Source of the DNA: Euptelea pleiosperma | Lineage: Eukaryota > Streptophyta > Magnoliopsida > Ranunculales > Eupteleaceae | Assembly: GCA_035048495.1 (NCBI GenBank) | Contig: CM068547.1 | Span: 6,475,700 to 6,539,699, forward strand | DNA length: 64,000 nt | Direction: 5' to 3' | In this document: piece after piece, positions 42,363-53,875 of the stretch | Layout: every line of letters starts with the position of its first letter | How positions within the stretch are numbered: position 1 is the stretch's first letter | Notes under the pieces: model-generated | Told to the model about the DNA's origin: nothing | The model's input: only the letters and a program-made list of their open reading frames with translations | Database searches by the model: none | Translations under genes and position numbers: made by a program

Positions 42363-43515
42363 CAATATTATAAATGGAGGTAGTAAGAAATGATCGTAAA
42401 GATTTGTACTTTGACCTAAGATATAATTGTGTTTGGGATTGGGGTAACTTGGGCTTATAGCTTTTTGTGGTAAGTTATGGATAAGGGATATCCACAGCTT
42501 ATTGCTTTTTGAGTTGAGATTGGGTATGATCGGAGGATTGTATAATTTAAATCGATTAATAAAATATTTAAGAATTATTTTTGACATTTTAAAAGTTTTA
42601 TAGCAGGTTTAGTAGTTATTTATAATTTGTCTTTGATAAATAAGAGTATTTCATCATGTAGAGGTTTTACTTAAATTTGAATTTCAACATGTGCTAAATA
42701 AAAGTGTTTGGTATATAAGTCAAAAGTCATCCATTTTCTAAATTGTTACTTTTTAACCTATTGTATTGATTTATTTCAAAACTGAAAAGACAAGCTATAA
42801 AATAATTTTTTGACTTATTTTCTACAACGCCGAATACAGCCTAAACAGAGTCATCGAATATTGAAATAGGATTCATGTTGTCGACCCCAAAACATTTGAG
42901 ATAAGGCATAGATGACGCTGCCGTGTTTTTTTTCAGGACGGGTTGCATATCCATTAAGGCATTACTTGCTAACATTCCTCTAAACTAGGGGCGTCCCTTT
43001 GATTTGGCCATTTGGAGCAATTTGATGGCCCCACCAATTAAACATGGATGAAGGAGAGTACGAAGTAATTTATTAAGGACGCAATCACTGGTTCCATGAT
43101 TGTGGGTTGTCACTTGCAAGACAACGGTATAATGGCGACACAAGGAACAGTGCGTGTATGGTCATTGCTGAGTGGGACCACCATTAAATACGACATCTAC
43201 GTGACTTCCCTTAAACGGCTTGAACATTTTGAATACTGATGAGCTTCTGAAAACGCTGTAGCAGTAGACTGGGTACAGTGGCGCACCTTCATGCCTCACC
43301 GTTCAATAGGTCCCACTTAGATGATCTCTTAAAGCCAATATTTGGCATCGGATTAATGGTTCAGAACATTGAATCATGTAAGTTAGGGTTTTGGGTGGTG
43401 CATCCCAACACCATGATCTATGGTCAATATCTCATAATTTTCTCACAAACTCAGTGGCCAAAAAGTGTGAAAAAACTTTAAGGCCATGCAGTCACTTCTT
43501 GCCCATGGTTTGATC

Positions 43516-43867
43516 CATGGTTTAAAATAACGCGTTTAAACAGTTTTAACGGCCGTTTAAACAGTAATGCTCCAAACCTGTTATGTTAAATGCCATCAAA
43601 AACTATTTCGTCGCTTAGAAATTAACGGCCGTTTTTTTCTTCGTTTTAACAGCTGTTAAAATATGAAAAATTCTGTGAAAAAAAAGGCTGTTATTTCCGT
43701 TAAATTCAGTTTTTTTCGTTTTTCAATTTCAGCACCATTTTTTTTTTCCGTTAAAACCCATTAAAATCTATTTTTTCCTTTTTTCATTTTTGCCTGTCCG
43801 TTACAATCCGTTTTAATGGTAACGCCCCGGTCCGTTATACCATTAAAATGGGCTCCTTTAAACCTTG
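43516..43867. mobile_element. CATGG-type hAT-like MITE, copy A, with iterated AACGGCCGTT
   Basis: CATGGTTTAAAAT and CTTTAAACCTTG ends are flanked by identical GTTTGATC (43508-43515, 43868-43875). The 352-bp interior is almost wholly variants of TTTAACGG(CCGTTTAAAC) and their complements. Confidence 0.92.
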
Positions 43868-43875
43868 GTTTGATC

Positions 43876-44591
43876 TATAAAACTTCATAAACATTTATGA
43901 GCAAGAATTGTTTCTAGAAAATTCTAGTGATCAAGGCAACCATACAGAAACTCGCCGAGTTGACTCAAAGTTTAGTCTGAAGGCATACCAAAAGTCCAGA
44001 TGGCAAATTTTGCCAAGCTTTTGTGGAACTCCAGCAAATTATTAGTGGAGTGTAATGATCTATGTACCTAGTAAGTGGCCAATTCTATGGTTCCATATAC
44101 CAGCATGGCAATTTGGCCCAATGGGTCGGGTCAGGTTGGTCTGGTCTACAGCGCTGGGTCAGGACAAATTCCAGGGCCAAAATATTTTAAAAAATGTAAA
44201 AATAATAGTAAATTTTTAAAATTTTCAAGCTGGGCCAGACTTCAGGAGAGTAGACCCGGGACCGGCCCAAAGATCATATCGGGACGGGATGTGACGTGCG
44301 CCAAAATTACAGGCCTATCGAGAGAGAGAGAGAGAGAGAGAGAGAGCACTGCACTATCACACCATTTAGTATTCGATTTGGGTCGCTTGGCCCAATGTGA
44401 ATGATTGATCGAAACACTGAATAGGTCGCGACGTGCTGGTGCGATGAACCCAATTGCATGAGATTGTTGAGAAGGATGTGTTGTAAATTCTATCTGCCAA
44501 TGGTTGCATTAATTATTGAGGAGATAGAGTGAATATAGAAAAGGATTGGTCATGTATGTGTGGTTGTTGAAAGTTAAGCCAATTAACTATG
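43876..44591. other. Gene-free stretch
   Basis: Contains a hAT-like GGGTCGGGTCAGG-rich remnant (44120-44290) and a (GA)13 microsatellite at 44320-44346. No gene is seen. Confidence 0.5.
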
Positions 44592-45422
44592 CAGGGCCGG
44601 CTCCACCTTAAGGGCATTAAGGCGGGGCCTAAGGCCCTTGGTGAGAGAAGGTCCCCAGCACAGGTCCACCACAGGGATTTTTAGCCCACCCCTTATTGGA
44701 TATTCAAACCAGAAATTAACGTACTGATAATCTATAGCCATAGATTTTAGTACATTTTAGGACGTGAATCTTGCCATTGGATTCAAGCATGTTTTTTGGG
44801 AAGTAAATCAATGGCTAAAAATCATCAATCAAGCTGATTTTTAGGGTGTTTATCCACCAATAGGTGAGCTAGCTGAACATCCTACAGTAATTGGGCCCAA
44901 AAAAATGATCTATGTAGGGCCACGAGAATCCTCTCTTTCCGTAGTCTTTTATCAAGAATCATATTTATATAAATATTTCAATAATATGGAGTTTAGTTTT
45001 TAAATTAATATCATATATATTAATATAGTAAACATAAAAGTGTCGTACTCCATGGACCCCCATTTTTGACCCCCACTTTGGAGTCCCCACATAGAAGATG
45101 AATCAATGACTGATTTTTGGTGAGGAGGATCTCCTCACCATATAGATCATCCCTACAAAAAATCAGCCCATTTTGAAATTTCTAACCTCGTCAAATGTGG
45201 TTTTCAAGTATCACAGTAAATATCGACGGTTCATAATTCTTCAACTTCTAAACCAGTCTATAATATCAGAATGATTTGAATTTTTGTGAGATGATCTCCT
45301 CACCTTGATTCATCTTCTATGTGGGTACGCCAAAGTGGGGGTAAAAAATGGGGGACCCAACATAAAAAAGGCCTTGTATGGAGTTTTCGCCTTAGGCCTC
45401 AACTTGTATCGACACGGCCCTG
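44592..45422. mobile_element. Non-autonomous hAT element (CAGGGCCGGCTC ends)
   Basis: CAGGGCCGGCTCCACC and CGACACGGCCCTG ends are flanked by identical TAACTATG (44584-44591, 45423-45430). A second MITE (45040-45358) sits inside. No transposase is seen. Confidence 0.88.
45040..45358. mobile_element. Core-sharing MITE with CCCCCATTTTTGACCCCC ends
   Basis: Identical 9-bp AACATAAAA flanks it (45031-45039, 45359-45367). Arms such as ACCCCCATTTTTGACCCCCA pair with TGGGGGTAAAAAATGGGGGA. The interior is the common core (GATGAATCAATGACTGAT, GGTGAGGAGGATCTCC). Confidence 0.88.
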
Positions 45423-45610
45423 TAACTATGTATAACTTACGTTAAAATGTGATATGCGCTCATTAATGAAACCATGAAATAACCAAAATATTGTAAGTAC
45501 AACACTAACTGATTCAAGTTTGTTTTAACTGAAGTCAACCACTGTTAAACTAGGTCAATGGGGGTAATACTAAAGTTTAATTAAAAATATAGGGGGGTAT
45601 TACTAAATAC

Positions 45611-46037
45611 CAAGGTTTACAGTAGGCCGTTTTAACGGTTAGACGGACTGGGGGTGTTACCGTTTAAACTGTTTAAACGGCCATTAAAACGGATTGAAAT
45701 GGCCAAGGGCAAAAATAGAAAAAATGGAATTTAATGGAATTAAACAGATTTTAACGGAAAAAAATGGAAAAAATGGCGCTGAAATTCAAAATTTGAAATT
45801 TAGAAATTAAAAAAAAATAGAATTTAACGGAAATTAAACGGATTTTAACAGAATTAAACGGATTTAACGGCTGTTTTTTTCACAAAATATTTCAGAATTA
45901 AACGGCTGTTTAAACGATTTTAACGGCCGTTAAAACAAAAAAAGGCCGTTTTATTCAAAACTAATAAAACGTGTTTAAATGGTTTTAACCGAAACGGGCT
46001 TGGAGCGTTACCGTTAACGGCCGTTTTTAAAACCATG
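45611..46037. mobile_element. CAAGG-type hAT-like MITE, copy B, with iterated AACGG motif
   Basis: CAAGGTTTACAG and TTTTTAAAACCATG ends are flanked by identical CTAAATAC (45603-45610, 46038-46045). The 427-bp interior is built from AACGG and TTAAACGG units. Confidence 0.92.
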
Positions 46038-46686
46038 CTAAATACTTTCTATTTTCAGGGGTGGGGGTATTTGAAATCAACTTTGATTTGAAATCTTTGC
46101 TAGAGCCGCATGAGATCAATAATACTCTCACATGAATGCTTACATCTACCAAAAAACTTTTCCTCACCCATTTTATTGCAACTGGGAGATCATTTTGGTT
46201 CAAATTATTTTTTTTGGTAACACTTCTAGAGATGTAACGTACTCTTTAGGTTACTCTTGTCCTCATCTCCACATGTCACAACATGATAAGGGGTTGAGGT
46301 CCTCAACCAATGGGTGAGGAAAACCTAACTTTGTGTGTGTGGTTGGCCAATTAGCAATGCTGAAGTGTAGAACTGAAACACGTTAATTCTCATTAAATGC
46401 TAGCTACATCTCTCTCTCTCTCTCTCTCTGAGATGAACGTACACGATTATCTCTATCATCTCTGCATTGTAGACAACAATGACCGTCTATAAAACTCAAC
46501 CTTATCTAATTAACGATAGCAACCAGTCCGGCCGTACTGTTTATTTTAGATTTTTTACTGGACCTTATTATCCAACCGTCCAGAAGGACCGCCTTATATA
46601 TGCTTTGATGGTTATGATCATAGCGACTCATTTGATTTTGACATAGGAGATTCCCTGTATGGGTCTTATTGCATGTTGGGTCTCAA

Positions 46687-46889
46687 CTAGGGTGTAAATT
46701 TGGCTCGTGGTCCGGATCGGGCTGGCTCGTTAGGTCCTTGGGTTGGACCCGGGCCTGCTCCTTGAAGCCTGGCCCTGTCCAAAACCAGCCCCAACCAGCT
46801 TGGCATAGCCCGGCCTGAAAATGGCCCGATCAGCCTGCTTCTTTCTACATTTTACGGCCAAATTAAGGCCCGTCCTCCTACGGGCCATC
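46687..46889. mobile_element. hAT-type element, defined by an empty paralogous site
   Basis: Unit A (about 40015-40040) runs straight from GTTGGGTCGTCTCAACTC onwards. Unit B has about 200 bp here, beginning TAGGGTGTAAATTTGGC and rich in GGGCCTG/GGCCCG, followed by repeated TCAACTC. Confidence 0.75.
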
Positions 46890-47228
46890 AACTCTCAAAG
46901 TCTCAAACCCTAGCTTGTGTGCCACGTGACCTAATATGATGCTCATCACCAGCATAATTTGTCTATAAATCTCAAAACTTAGATTTACGAAATTAAAATG
47001 TATAATTCAGTTAGTGTACTAGTATATGGTCAGTGAATTTCCGTCAAACTACCCGATCTGATACAATTCAATCTGACCTGATAACATTGGGTCTGGACCT
47101 AAGAATCATGGTCTGATAAGCTATCGGAGATCAAATCCCGATCTACTTTGATCCAATCCGATAATATTATTTTTATATATTAATATGGATACATATTATA
47201 TTAATGAATGTATATATGTTGATAAAAC

Positions 47229-47610
47229 CATGGTTTTAAAAACGGCCGTTTAAACGGTTTTAACGGCCGTTTAAACGGTAATGCCCCAAGCCCGTTTTCA
47301 TTAAAACCGTTTAAACACGTTTTAACGTTTTTGAATTTAACGGCCGTTAAAATTGTTTAAACGACCGTTAAAATCATTTAAACAGCTGTTAAATTCTGAA
47401 AAATTCTGTGAAAAAAACGGCCGTTAAATCCATTTAATTCTGTTAAAATCCGTTAAATTACATTTTTTTTCTTTTTAATTTTCAAATTTCAAAATTTGAA
47501 ATTCAGCGCCATTTTTGCCCCAGGCCGTTTTAATCCGTTTTAATGGCCATTTAAACGGTTTAAACGGTAACAATCCATTTAACCGTTAAAATGGACTCCT
47601 TTAGACCTTG
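47229..47610. mobile_element. CATGG-type hAT-like MITE, copy C, with iterated AACGGCCGTT
   Basis: CATGGTTTTAAAAACGG and CTTTAGACCTTG ends are flanked by identical GATAAAAC (47221-47228, 47611-47618). The interior is 382 bp of AACGGCCGTTTAAACGG variants. Confidence 0.93.
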
Positions 47611-48018
47611 GATAAAACCTTCTACCATTAGTTATTCGACTTTAAAAAAATTTTATTTTTATTTTTTTAAATCAAATTTAACAATTTTATCAATCAGATC
47701 GACTCAATATTAAGTGGCCCATTGGGTACAAAAAAAATATCTGAATTTGTGATCTGATTAGCTATTGGATTAGGTCCGGAACTACCCCGATCTGATCTGA
47801 ACCCAAGCCATTGAGTACAGCCCTACTACCATACATATCCTCTAGTCATAATAAGAAGTCACTTTCTCAAGAAAATAAAATGGCCATATTTAAATTATTT
47901 TCCCATAAAAATCATAACCATTTTAAAACTCTTCATTATCTGGATATTTAATGCCCGGCCTCTATGATTTTTGTAGTACGTACATTCCCCATTTTCATCT
48001 CTCTATATACAGAACATC

Positions 48019-48026
48019 TATAAAAG
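48019..48026 (+). promoter_or_regulatory. TATA box, small-protein gene 3
   Basis: TATAAAAG, 42 bases before the ATG. The flanking promoter is nearly identical to that of gene 2, with a short deletion in the leader. Confidence 0.8.
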
Positions 48027-48067
48027 GACACCTTGTGCATTAGAAATTGAAGCAAAGATAGAGAGAT

Positions 48068-48325
48068 ATGAGTGCAACGGGTTGCCCAAGTACCGCCTAC
48101 ACGCTGCCCGGCATACGGGCAAACGGGCACCGTGGTAGTAGTGAGAAGCACCAATACTTCCAGATGCCACTGCACTACCCAAGGTACAAAAAAGCCGACT
48201 ATGAGACCATGCCGGAGTGGAAGCTCAACTGCCTTCTCTCCGAATACGGGTTGCCCGTGACTGGAGATGTTGCTCATAAGAGGAATTTCGCCATGGGAGC
48301 GTTCCTTTGGACTTCTCAGAAGTGA
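48068..48325 (+). CDS. Small plant-specific protein (DUF7722-type), paralogue 3
   Basis: An intronless 85-residue near-copy of paralogue 2, changed at R14P, V16I, one I-to-M and one P-to-T near the end (FAMGAFLWTSQK). The intact frame, conserved TATA box and few, mostly mild changes suggest it is still functional or only recently duplicated. The role is unknown, as for paralogue 2. Confidence 0.88.
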   Translation: MSATGCPSTAYTLPGIRANGHRGSSEKHQYFQMPLHYPRYKKADYETMPEWKLNCLLSEYGLPVTGDVAHKRNFAMGAFLWTSQK

Positions 48326-48925
48326 ACGTCTATACGCTGTACCTATATTTGAAAGATGTCAAGTATGACAGTTAAGTTAGTTAGAAGATTTAATGTTGTG
48401 AAAGTGTATTATTTAGCAGTTGTGTTGGTAGTTAATTTCTACGATATGGGTATGTGGGTTCTTATGTAAACTTTATATCCCTTTTCCTGTATAATAATAT
48501 AATTAAATAGAGATCATGGGTTGGTACTTTGTCTTATTTTTTAGTTAATTTAACCAAATTAAAACAAGCACAGAGAGATAATGAAAAATAATTAAAATTC
48601 TTACAGCCGGATCCAATAATATAAATGGATGTAGTAAGAATAAATCTTGAAGACTTAATACTTTGACTTAAGATATAATTGTGTTTGGGATTGGGGTAAC
48701 TTGGGCTTATAGTTTTTTGTGGTAAGTTATGGATAAGGAACATTCATAGCTTATTGCTTTTCGGGCCAAGATTGGGTATGACCGGACGATTTTATCGTTT
48801 AAATCAATTAATACAAGATTTGAGAGTTATTTTTGACATTTTAAAAGTTTTATAACAAGTTTAGTGGTTATTTATGATTTGTCTTTAATGAATAAAAGTA
48901 TTTCATGTATTATAGGGGTTTTACT

Positions 48926-49224
48926 TAGGACATGTTTGATTGCACAAAAAAATTTTCCGGAAAAATACATCTGGCAAATGCTTTAAATGGCTGATTGATT
49001 GTAACTGATAACACATATTTCAATCATGGGAGCAAATAATTCAGGTGGAAATGAATTCTTGCCTATCTGTATGGGAAGTGAATTCCTGACTTAGAAGGAA
49101 AATTATCCAGATTTAAATGGTTTTGTAGGGTAATTAATACATATTTAAAATGGCTATCTAAACATGACACTTGTGTTTTCCAGAGAAAAATATAATTTTT
49201 TCACTTGCAATTAAACATGCTTTT
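48926..49224. mobile_element. MITE of the GTTTGATTGCA type, copy 1
   Basis: ACATGTTTGATTGCA pairs with TGCAATTAAACATGC. The interior shares GGCTGATTGATTG and CACATATTTCAATCATG with the copy at 51110. Confidence 0.75.
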
Positions 49225-49943
49225 AAGTTTGAATTTCAACGTGTGCTAAATAAAGTGTTGGGCACCCGTAAAAATAGTTGTGATGGCTTATTCATTCTTC
49301 AAAAAATCAAAAGATAAGCCAAAAAGTAAATTTTTGACTTATTTTTTACAATTCTAAATACAGTCTTAAAATAGTTTAATATCGAAATAGGATTTATGTT
49401 GTCGACCCCGAAACATTTGAGATAAGGCATAAACGATGATGATGATGATGATGATGTGTCTGGTTTTTCAGGACAATTTTTATTGTCTTTAGCGGGGGTT
49501 GCATATCCATTAAGGCATTGCTCGCTAGCATTCCTTTAAACAATAATATGGGGAAACTCTTAATGGAACGAATATGATCGCTTGATCAACTCCATTCTAA
49601 GGATGGAGTCTACAAGGGGCGTCCCTTTTGATTTGGCCATTTGGATAAATTTAATGGCCCCACCAACTAAACATGTATGAAGAAGAGTATGAAGTAATTA
49701 ATAAAGGATGCAATCCTTGGTTCTATGATTGTGTGAGTAGTTACTTGCAAGGCAACGGTATAATGGCGACATAAGTAACGGTGCGTGTATGGCCATTGCG
49801 AGTGGGTCCACCATTAAATACGACAACTACATTACTTCCCTTAAACGTACGGCTTGAACATTTTAATGATCTATGTACCTAGTAAGGTTCTTCTTTGGAG
49901 AAATGAGACTTTGTGTTTGCTTGCACTCAAAGTTGGTTTGAGA

Positions 49944-50757
49944 CCCCCCGCCCCCCCCCCCCCCCCCCCCCCCCCCCCCCATGTTATCTTTAAAATTTGA
50001 CATACCCCACTTTGACTCGGTCCATGGTCATTTGACCAGGGTTGACCCGAGTTGACTACCAAATTTTTACTAAATGGCAAAAATGCCCTTGTCTTCAACC
50101 TTTGACACAAGGGTTTGAGAAAAAACCCAAACCCCACAAACGGCTATGGTGGATGGCCAACCAAGGGATTCCAATGGGTTGGCCGCCCATCACCGGCGAC
50201 CATCCCACCGGAGTCTCATGGTCAGCCAGCCACCACTTCGGCAATAATTTAAAACCCAAGGTTAAAAAAAAAAGAAATAAAAAGTATAAAATTTTAGTTT
50301 TAAAATTTTTATTAACATAAATGAAAATTAAAGCAAGACAAATCAATTTATATTTTAAGCTTTTGAGACATGGATTTTGGAAAGATGGGTTCTCTCAATT
50401 TTAAAATATTCCGTCATGAGTTTTACCTATTTTGTTTGGGGGTATTTTTTCTTCTTAATATTCTCTTAATTCATCAAGAAATCAAAAAAAAAAATCACAA
50501 GTTTACCTACATGGGTTTTAATTTTTATTTTTAATCTCCTCTTTTCATGTTTGATTTGGGGTTTTGGCCTAAACCCAAACCCTGGTTCTAAAGTTGAAGA
50601 GAAGGGCCCTTTCATCCTTTAGTACAAAATTTCGCAGTCAACTCGGGTCAACACTGGTCAAATGACAGTGGACCGAGTCATAGGGGTTATGTCAGCTTTT
50701 TCAAATCGTGGGGGGGCATGTCAAATTTTAAAGATAACATGGGGGGGTATGTCAAAA
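49944..50757. mobile_element. Fold-back element with poly-C end, defined by an empty paralogous site
   Basis: The left end is a run of 37 C (one G) followed by ATGTTATCTTTAAAATTTGA. The right end is TCAAATTTTAAAGATAACAT followed by seven G. The arms extend over 100 bp (CATTTGACC, GTTGACCCGAGTTGAC). The same place in unit A (41965-41990) lacks it. Confidence 0.85.
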
Positions 50758-51109
50758 ATATCATGTTAGTTTTGATGATAAACAATCAAGGAATGCAAGC
50801 AGGGAACAACCACACAAGTCAAAAGCTAAAAACACTTCTAAAACTATTTTTCCTTAACTTAGCAAATATATATATATTTTTTACCTATGTTAAACTTTAA
50901 AACTCAAAAAATAAGTCAAAAAATCTAATATTTGTCTTATTTTCTACAATGTGCTAAACGCAGCCTAAACAGGGCTTTTGAGATAAGGCATAGATGATAA
51001 TGATGTGCGGTTTTCAAGAAAAAATTCTTGTCTTTTTGCGGGGGTTGCATGTCCATTAAGGCATTGCTTGTTAGCATTCCTCTTAACAATAATACGGGGC
51101 AGAACACTT

Positions 51110-51408
51110 AGGCCGTGTTTGATTGCATGGAAAATTTTTCCGAGAAAATACATCTTTAAATGGCTGATTGATTGCAACTGAGAACACATATTTCAATCAT
51201 GTGAGAAAATAAAGGTGTATTTTCAGGTGAAAATGAATTCTCACCTATCTGGATGGAAATGAATTCCGAGCTTGGTAGGAAAAATTATCCATATTTAAAT
51301 GGCTTATTAGAGAAAATTATACAGATTTATACTGGGTATCTAACAATTGACAGTTGTGTTTTCCTAAGGAAAATACAATTTTCCCACTTTGTAATCAAAC
51401 ACGGCCTT
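51110..51408. mobile_element. MITE of the GTTTGATTGCA type, copy 2
   Basis: AGGCCGTGTTTGATTGCAT pairs with GTAATCAAACACGGCCT. The interior matches the copy at 48926. Confidence 0.85.
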
Positions 51409-51526
51409 AATGAAACGATTTGGATCAATCAATCAGCTCCATTCTTAGATGGAGTCTACAAGGTGCGTCCCTTCTGATTTGGCCATTTGAATCAACTTAA
51501 TTGATGGCCCCACCAGCTAAACAGAG

Positions 51527-51906
51527 TAAACCTTCGATCACACCATGTTGTGAGCGAAGCCAATCACAGCCCACCGTACGAGCCACGTGGCACACTATTA
51601 GTGGACGCTGACTGTATGGATGTTTGGCTAATCACTAGGCAGACCTACAAACGAAAAATAAAATTGATCAGTGATTTCTATGCATTGGATTGAAGTTATT
51701 TTCATGGGCTAATTTTAACCGTAGGATTTTTAGCATTATTGAGCGTATATGGGTGCAAAATATCCAAAGGTTTTAAATCACTAATTAGGCTGATTTTTGG
51801 TTTGTTGGTCCACCGGGGGACTTGTCAAACATCCATACGGTCAGCGCCCTCTAAGAGTATGCCACGTGGCTCGTATTGTGGGGCATGGTGTGAGCGAAGG
51901 TTTATA
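51527..51906. mobile_element. Fold-back MITE with GCCACGTGGC arms
   Basis: TAAACCTTCGATCACACCATG pairs with CATGGTGTGAGCGAAGGTTTA. Further in, GAGCCACGTGGCACACT and TATGCCACGTGGCTCG match. Arms exceed 70 bp. Confidence 0.85.
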
Positions 51907-52350
51907 CAATGAAGAGTCGAAGTAATTAATAAAGGACGCAACCACCGGTTCCATGTGCCACTTGCAAGGCAACGGTATAACGGCGACACAAGGAACGGTG
52001 CGTGTATATGCCTGTGTGGCCATTGCGAGTGAGTGCATCATTAAATACGACAACTACTTGACTTCCCTTATACGGCGTGAACATTTTAAAGTCTAAAGTC
52101 TAAACAAGGAAAAAGATGTAACAAGCTATAGCAATGTCTACCAAGGGGTGGGCTAAATATCCATGCGGTCAGTGGGCCCAGATGATAGCGGTGACTGGTG
52201 AGTAACAATAATGTGCTAACCGACGCCAAAAAGCATAAGCTATAGCTTGTAACATCACGACCGCTTCTAAAAACGGTGTAGCAGTAGACTGGCACGGTGG
52301 CACACCTTCATGACTCACCACTCAATGGTCCCACTTAGATGATCTCTTAA

Positions 52351-53330
52351 ACCAGAATTGGCACATACGATGATCCTATAACCATTTGATCTATTGACTT
52401 TTCTTTCATTAATTTCAGATGTGACAAATCAGATTGATGGTTAAGATATTGAATCAATTCAATTTTTTTGGGGGGTAAGGGGTGTGCATCATATGTGATA
52501 TTAATGGAGTGATATGGTCTCAATTTTTTGGGGGTAGGGGGTGTGCATCATATTGAATCAATTCAATTTTTGAATTATTCTAACTTTAAATTTAATCATG
52601 TAAGTTAAGGTTTTGGCCTTACTGGAGTGATATGGTCTCATTTCTCAACTCTACGTCAAGGCAAATTTGAATTTCAAAAACGAAAAATAACAGGAAAAAT
52701 GAATAAAAAAAAAACAAAAAAAGCCATTTTTTCACAATTTTTTTTTAAACCTTGGGAAATACACTCAGGGATCAAGAATTTCTTCAGTTGGAAGGTCAGA
52801 TCTAATAAGCTTGCAGCCATGGATTTTCCCTGCAAGTCCAATAAATTCAAAGAATTCCTCTTCTAAATATGGCCTCTAAGCCTCTAAGAGATTGGAAGGT
52901 CTGGAAAAAGAATAAGGTGAAAATAATAATTTCCACACATGTTTTTCAACAAAACCATATAAAATCACTTTGGTTCGCGGTGCAGTTAGCTTTTGAAGAT
53001 ATGACAAGTTATTCTTGATTGAATCTAAGATCAAGTAATGTGCTAAAACTTACAAAAATCTTAACAGAATCAAATCAATTTGGCTGAATCTTGAGTCTGT
53101 TCATGATATTTTTTAAATGAACAGTTAATGGTCAAATGCAAAGATTTCACAGGAGCAGAGTTTTTAAAAAAATGAAAGGAATTTTCACGTGTTAGAAGTT
53201 AGAACACTTACAACCTTGGGCCCACGTAAAGATCGTGTTGGACAATCCAACCATACATTGAGTTCTTATTGCCATGACGATCATCATCTCAAAAAATCAG
53301 TCCATTTAGACATTACTAACCATATAATTA
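52351..53330. other. Gene-free stretch
   Basis: Contains a short duplicated string GGGGTGTGCATCATAT (about 52480 and 52538) and A-runs. No gene is seen. Confidence 0.5.
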
Positions 53331-53735
53331 ATGGAAAAAGATGTAACAAGGTATGCCTGAAACTGTTCATTTGCCGAAGCGGCATGTTTGGTAGTCGCCA
53401 CTGCCATCTGGGCCCACTGACCGCATGGATGTTTATCCCACCCCTTGGTGGATATACAGACCAAAAATCACCTTGATTGGTAATTATAACCATTAGATTT
53501 TAACACTTTTTAGCTCTTTTTAAGGCGTTCTTATAGCCGTTGAATGCAACCATTTTTTGAGTACTAAAACCCATGGTTAAAAATCATTAAACAAGCTGAT
53601 ATTTTGTATGAATGTCTATTAAGGGTTGGGCTAAACATCCATGCGGTCAGTGGGCCCAGATGGCAGTGGTGACTACCAAAAATGCCGCTTCCGCAAATGA
53701 AAAGATCTCAGGTATACCTTGTTACATCACGACCC
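53331..53735. mobile_element. Fold-back MITE (GATGTAACAAGGTAT ends)
   Basis: GATGTAACAAGGTATGCCTG pairs with CAGGTATACCTTGTTACATC. Inner arms contain CTGGGCCCACTGACCGCATG and CATGCGGTCAGTGGGCCCAG. A partial relative lies at 52115-52265. Confidence 0.85.
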
Positions 53736-53875
53736 ATAATTAATTCACCCAAATTAACAGTTTAATTATTGGATGGTTTCGATTTTTCAAATTGAAGTCA
53801 ATTTTTCATGAGGTTGGGATGGTCAAGATTGACTGTTTTTTTGTGAGGATGGTCTTTGCAATATAGACAACTCAG

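Larger units (their letters stand above)
39510..43500 (+). repeat. Segmental duplication unit A
   Basis: Blocks in this interval recur in the same order in unit B (46070-49880). Examples are GAAATCAACTTTGATTTGAA, GTACACGATTATCTCTA, the small gene with its promoter, TAATTGTGTTTGGGATTGGG and CATTTGAGATAAGGCATA. The two are interrupted by different MITEs. Confidence 0.85.
46070..49880 (+). repeat. Segmental duplication unit B
   Basis: Collinear with unit A and including the third small gene. It differs by MITE content, a (CT)10 run at 46409-46429, a (GAT)n run at about 49435-49456 and loss of some blocks. Confidence 0.85.
50760..52350 (+). repeat. Segmental duplication unit C, without the gene
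   Basis: 49888-49943 plus 50764-52350 match the part of unit A downstream of its gene (41940-43340). Shared strings include GATGATAAACAATCAAGGAA, CAAGGCAACGGTATAA and CACTTAGATGATCTCTTAAA. No small-gene copy is present. Confidence 0.8.
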
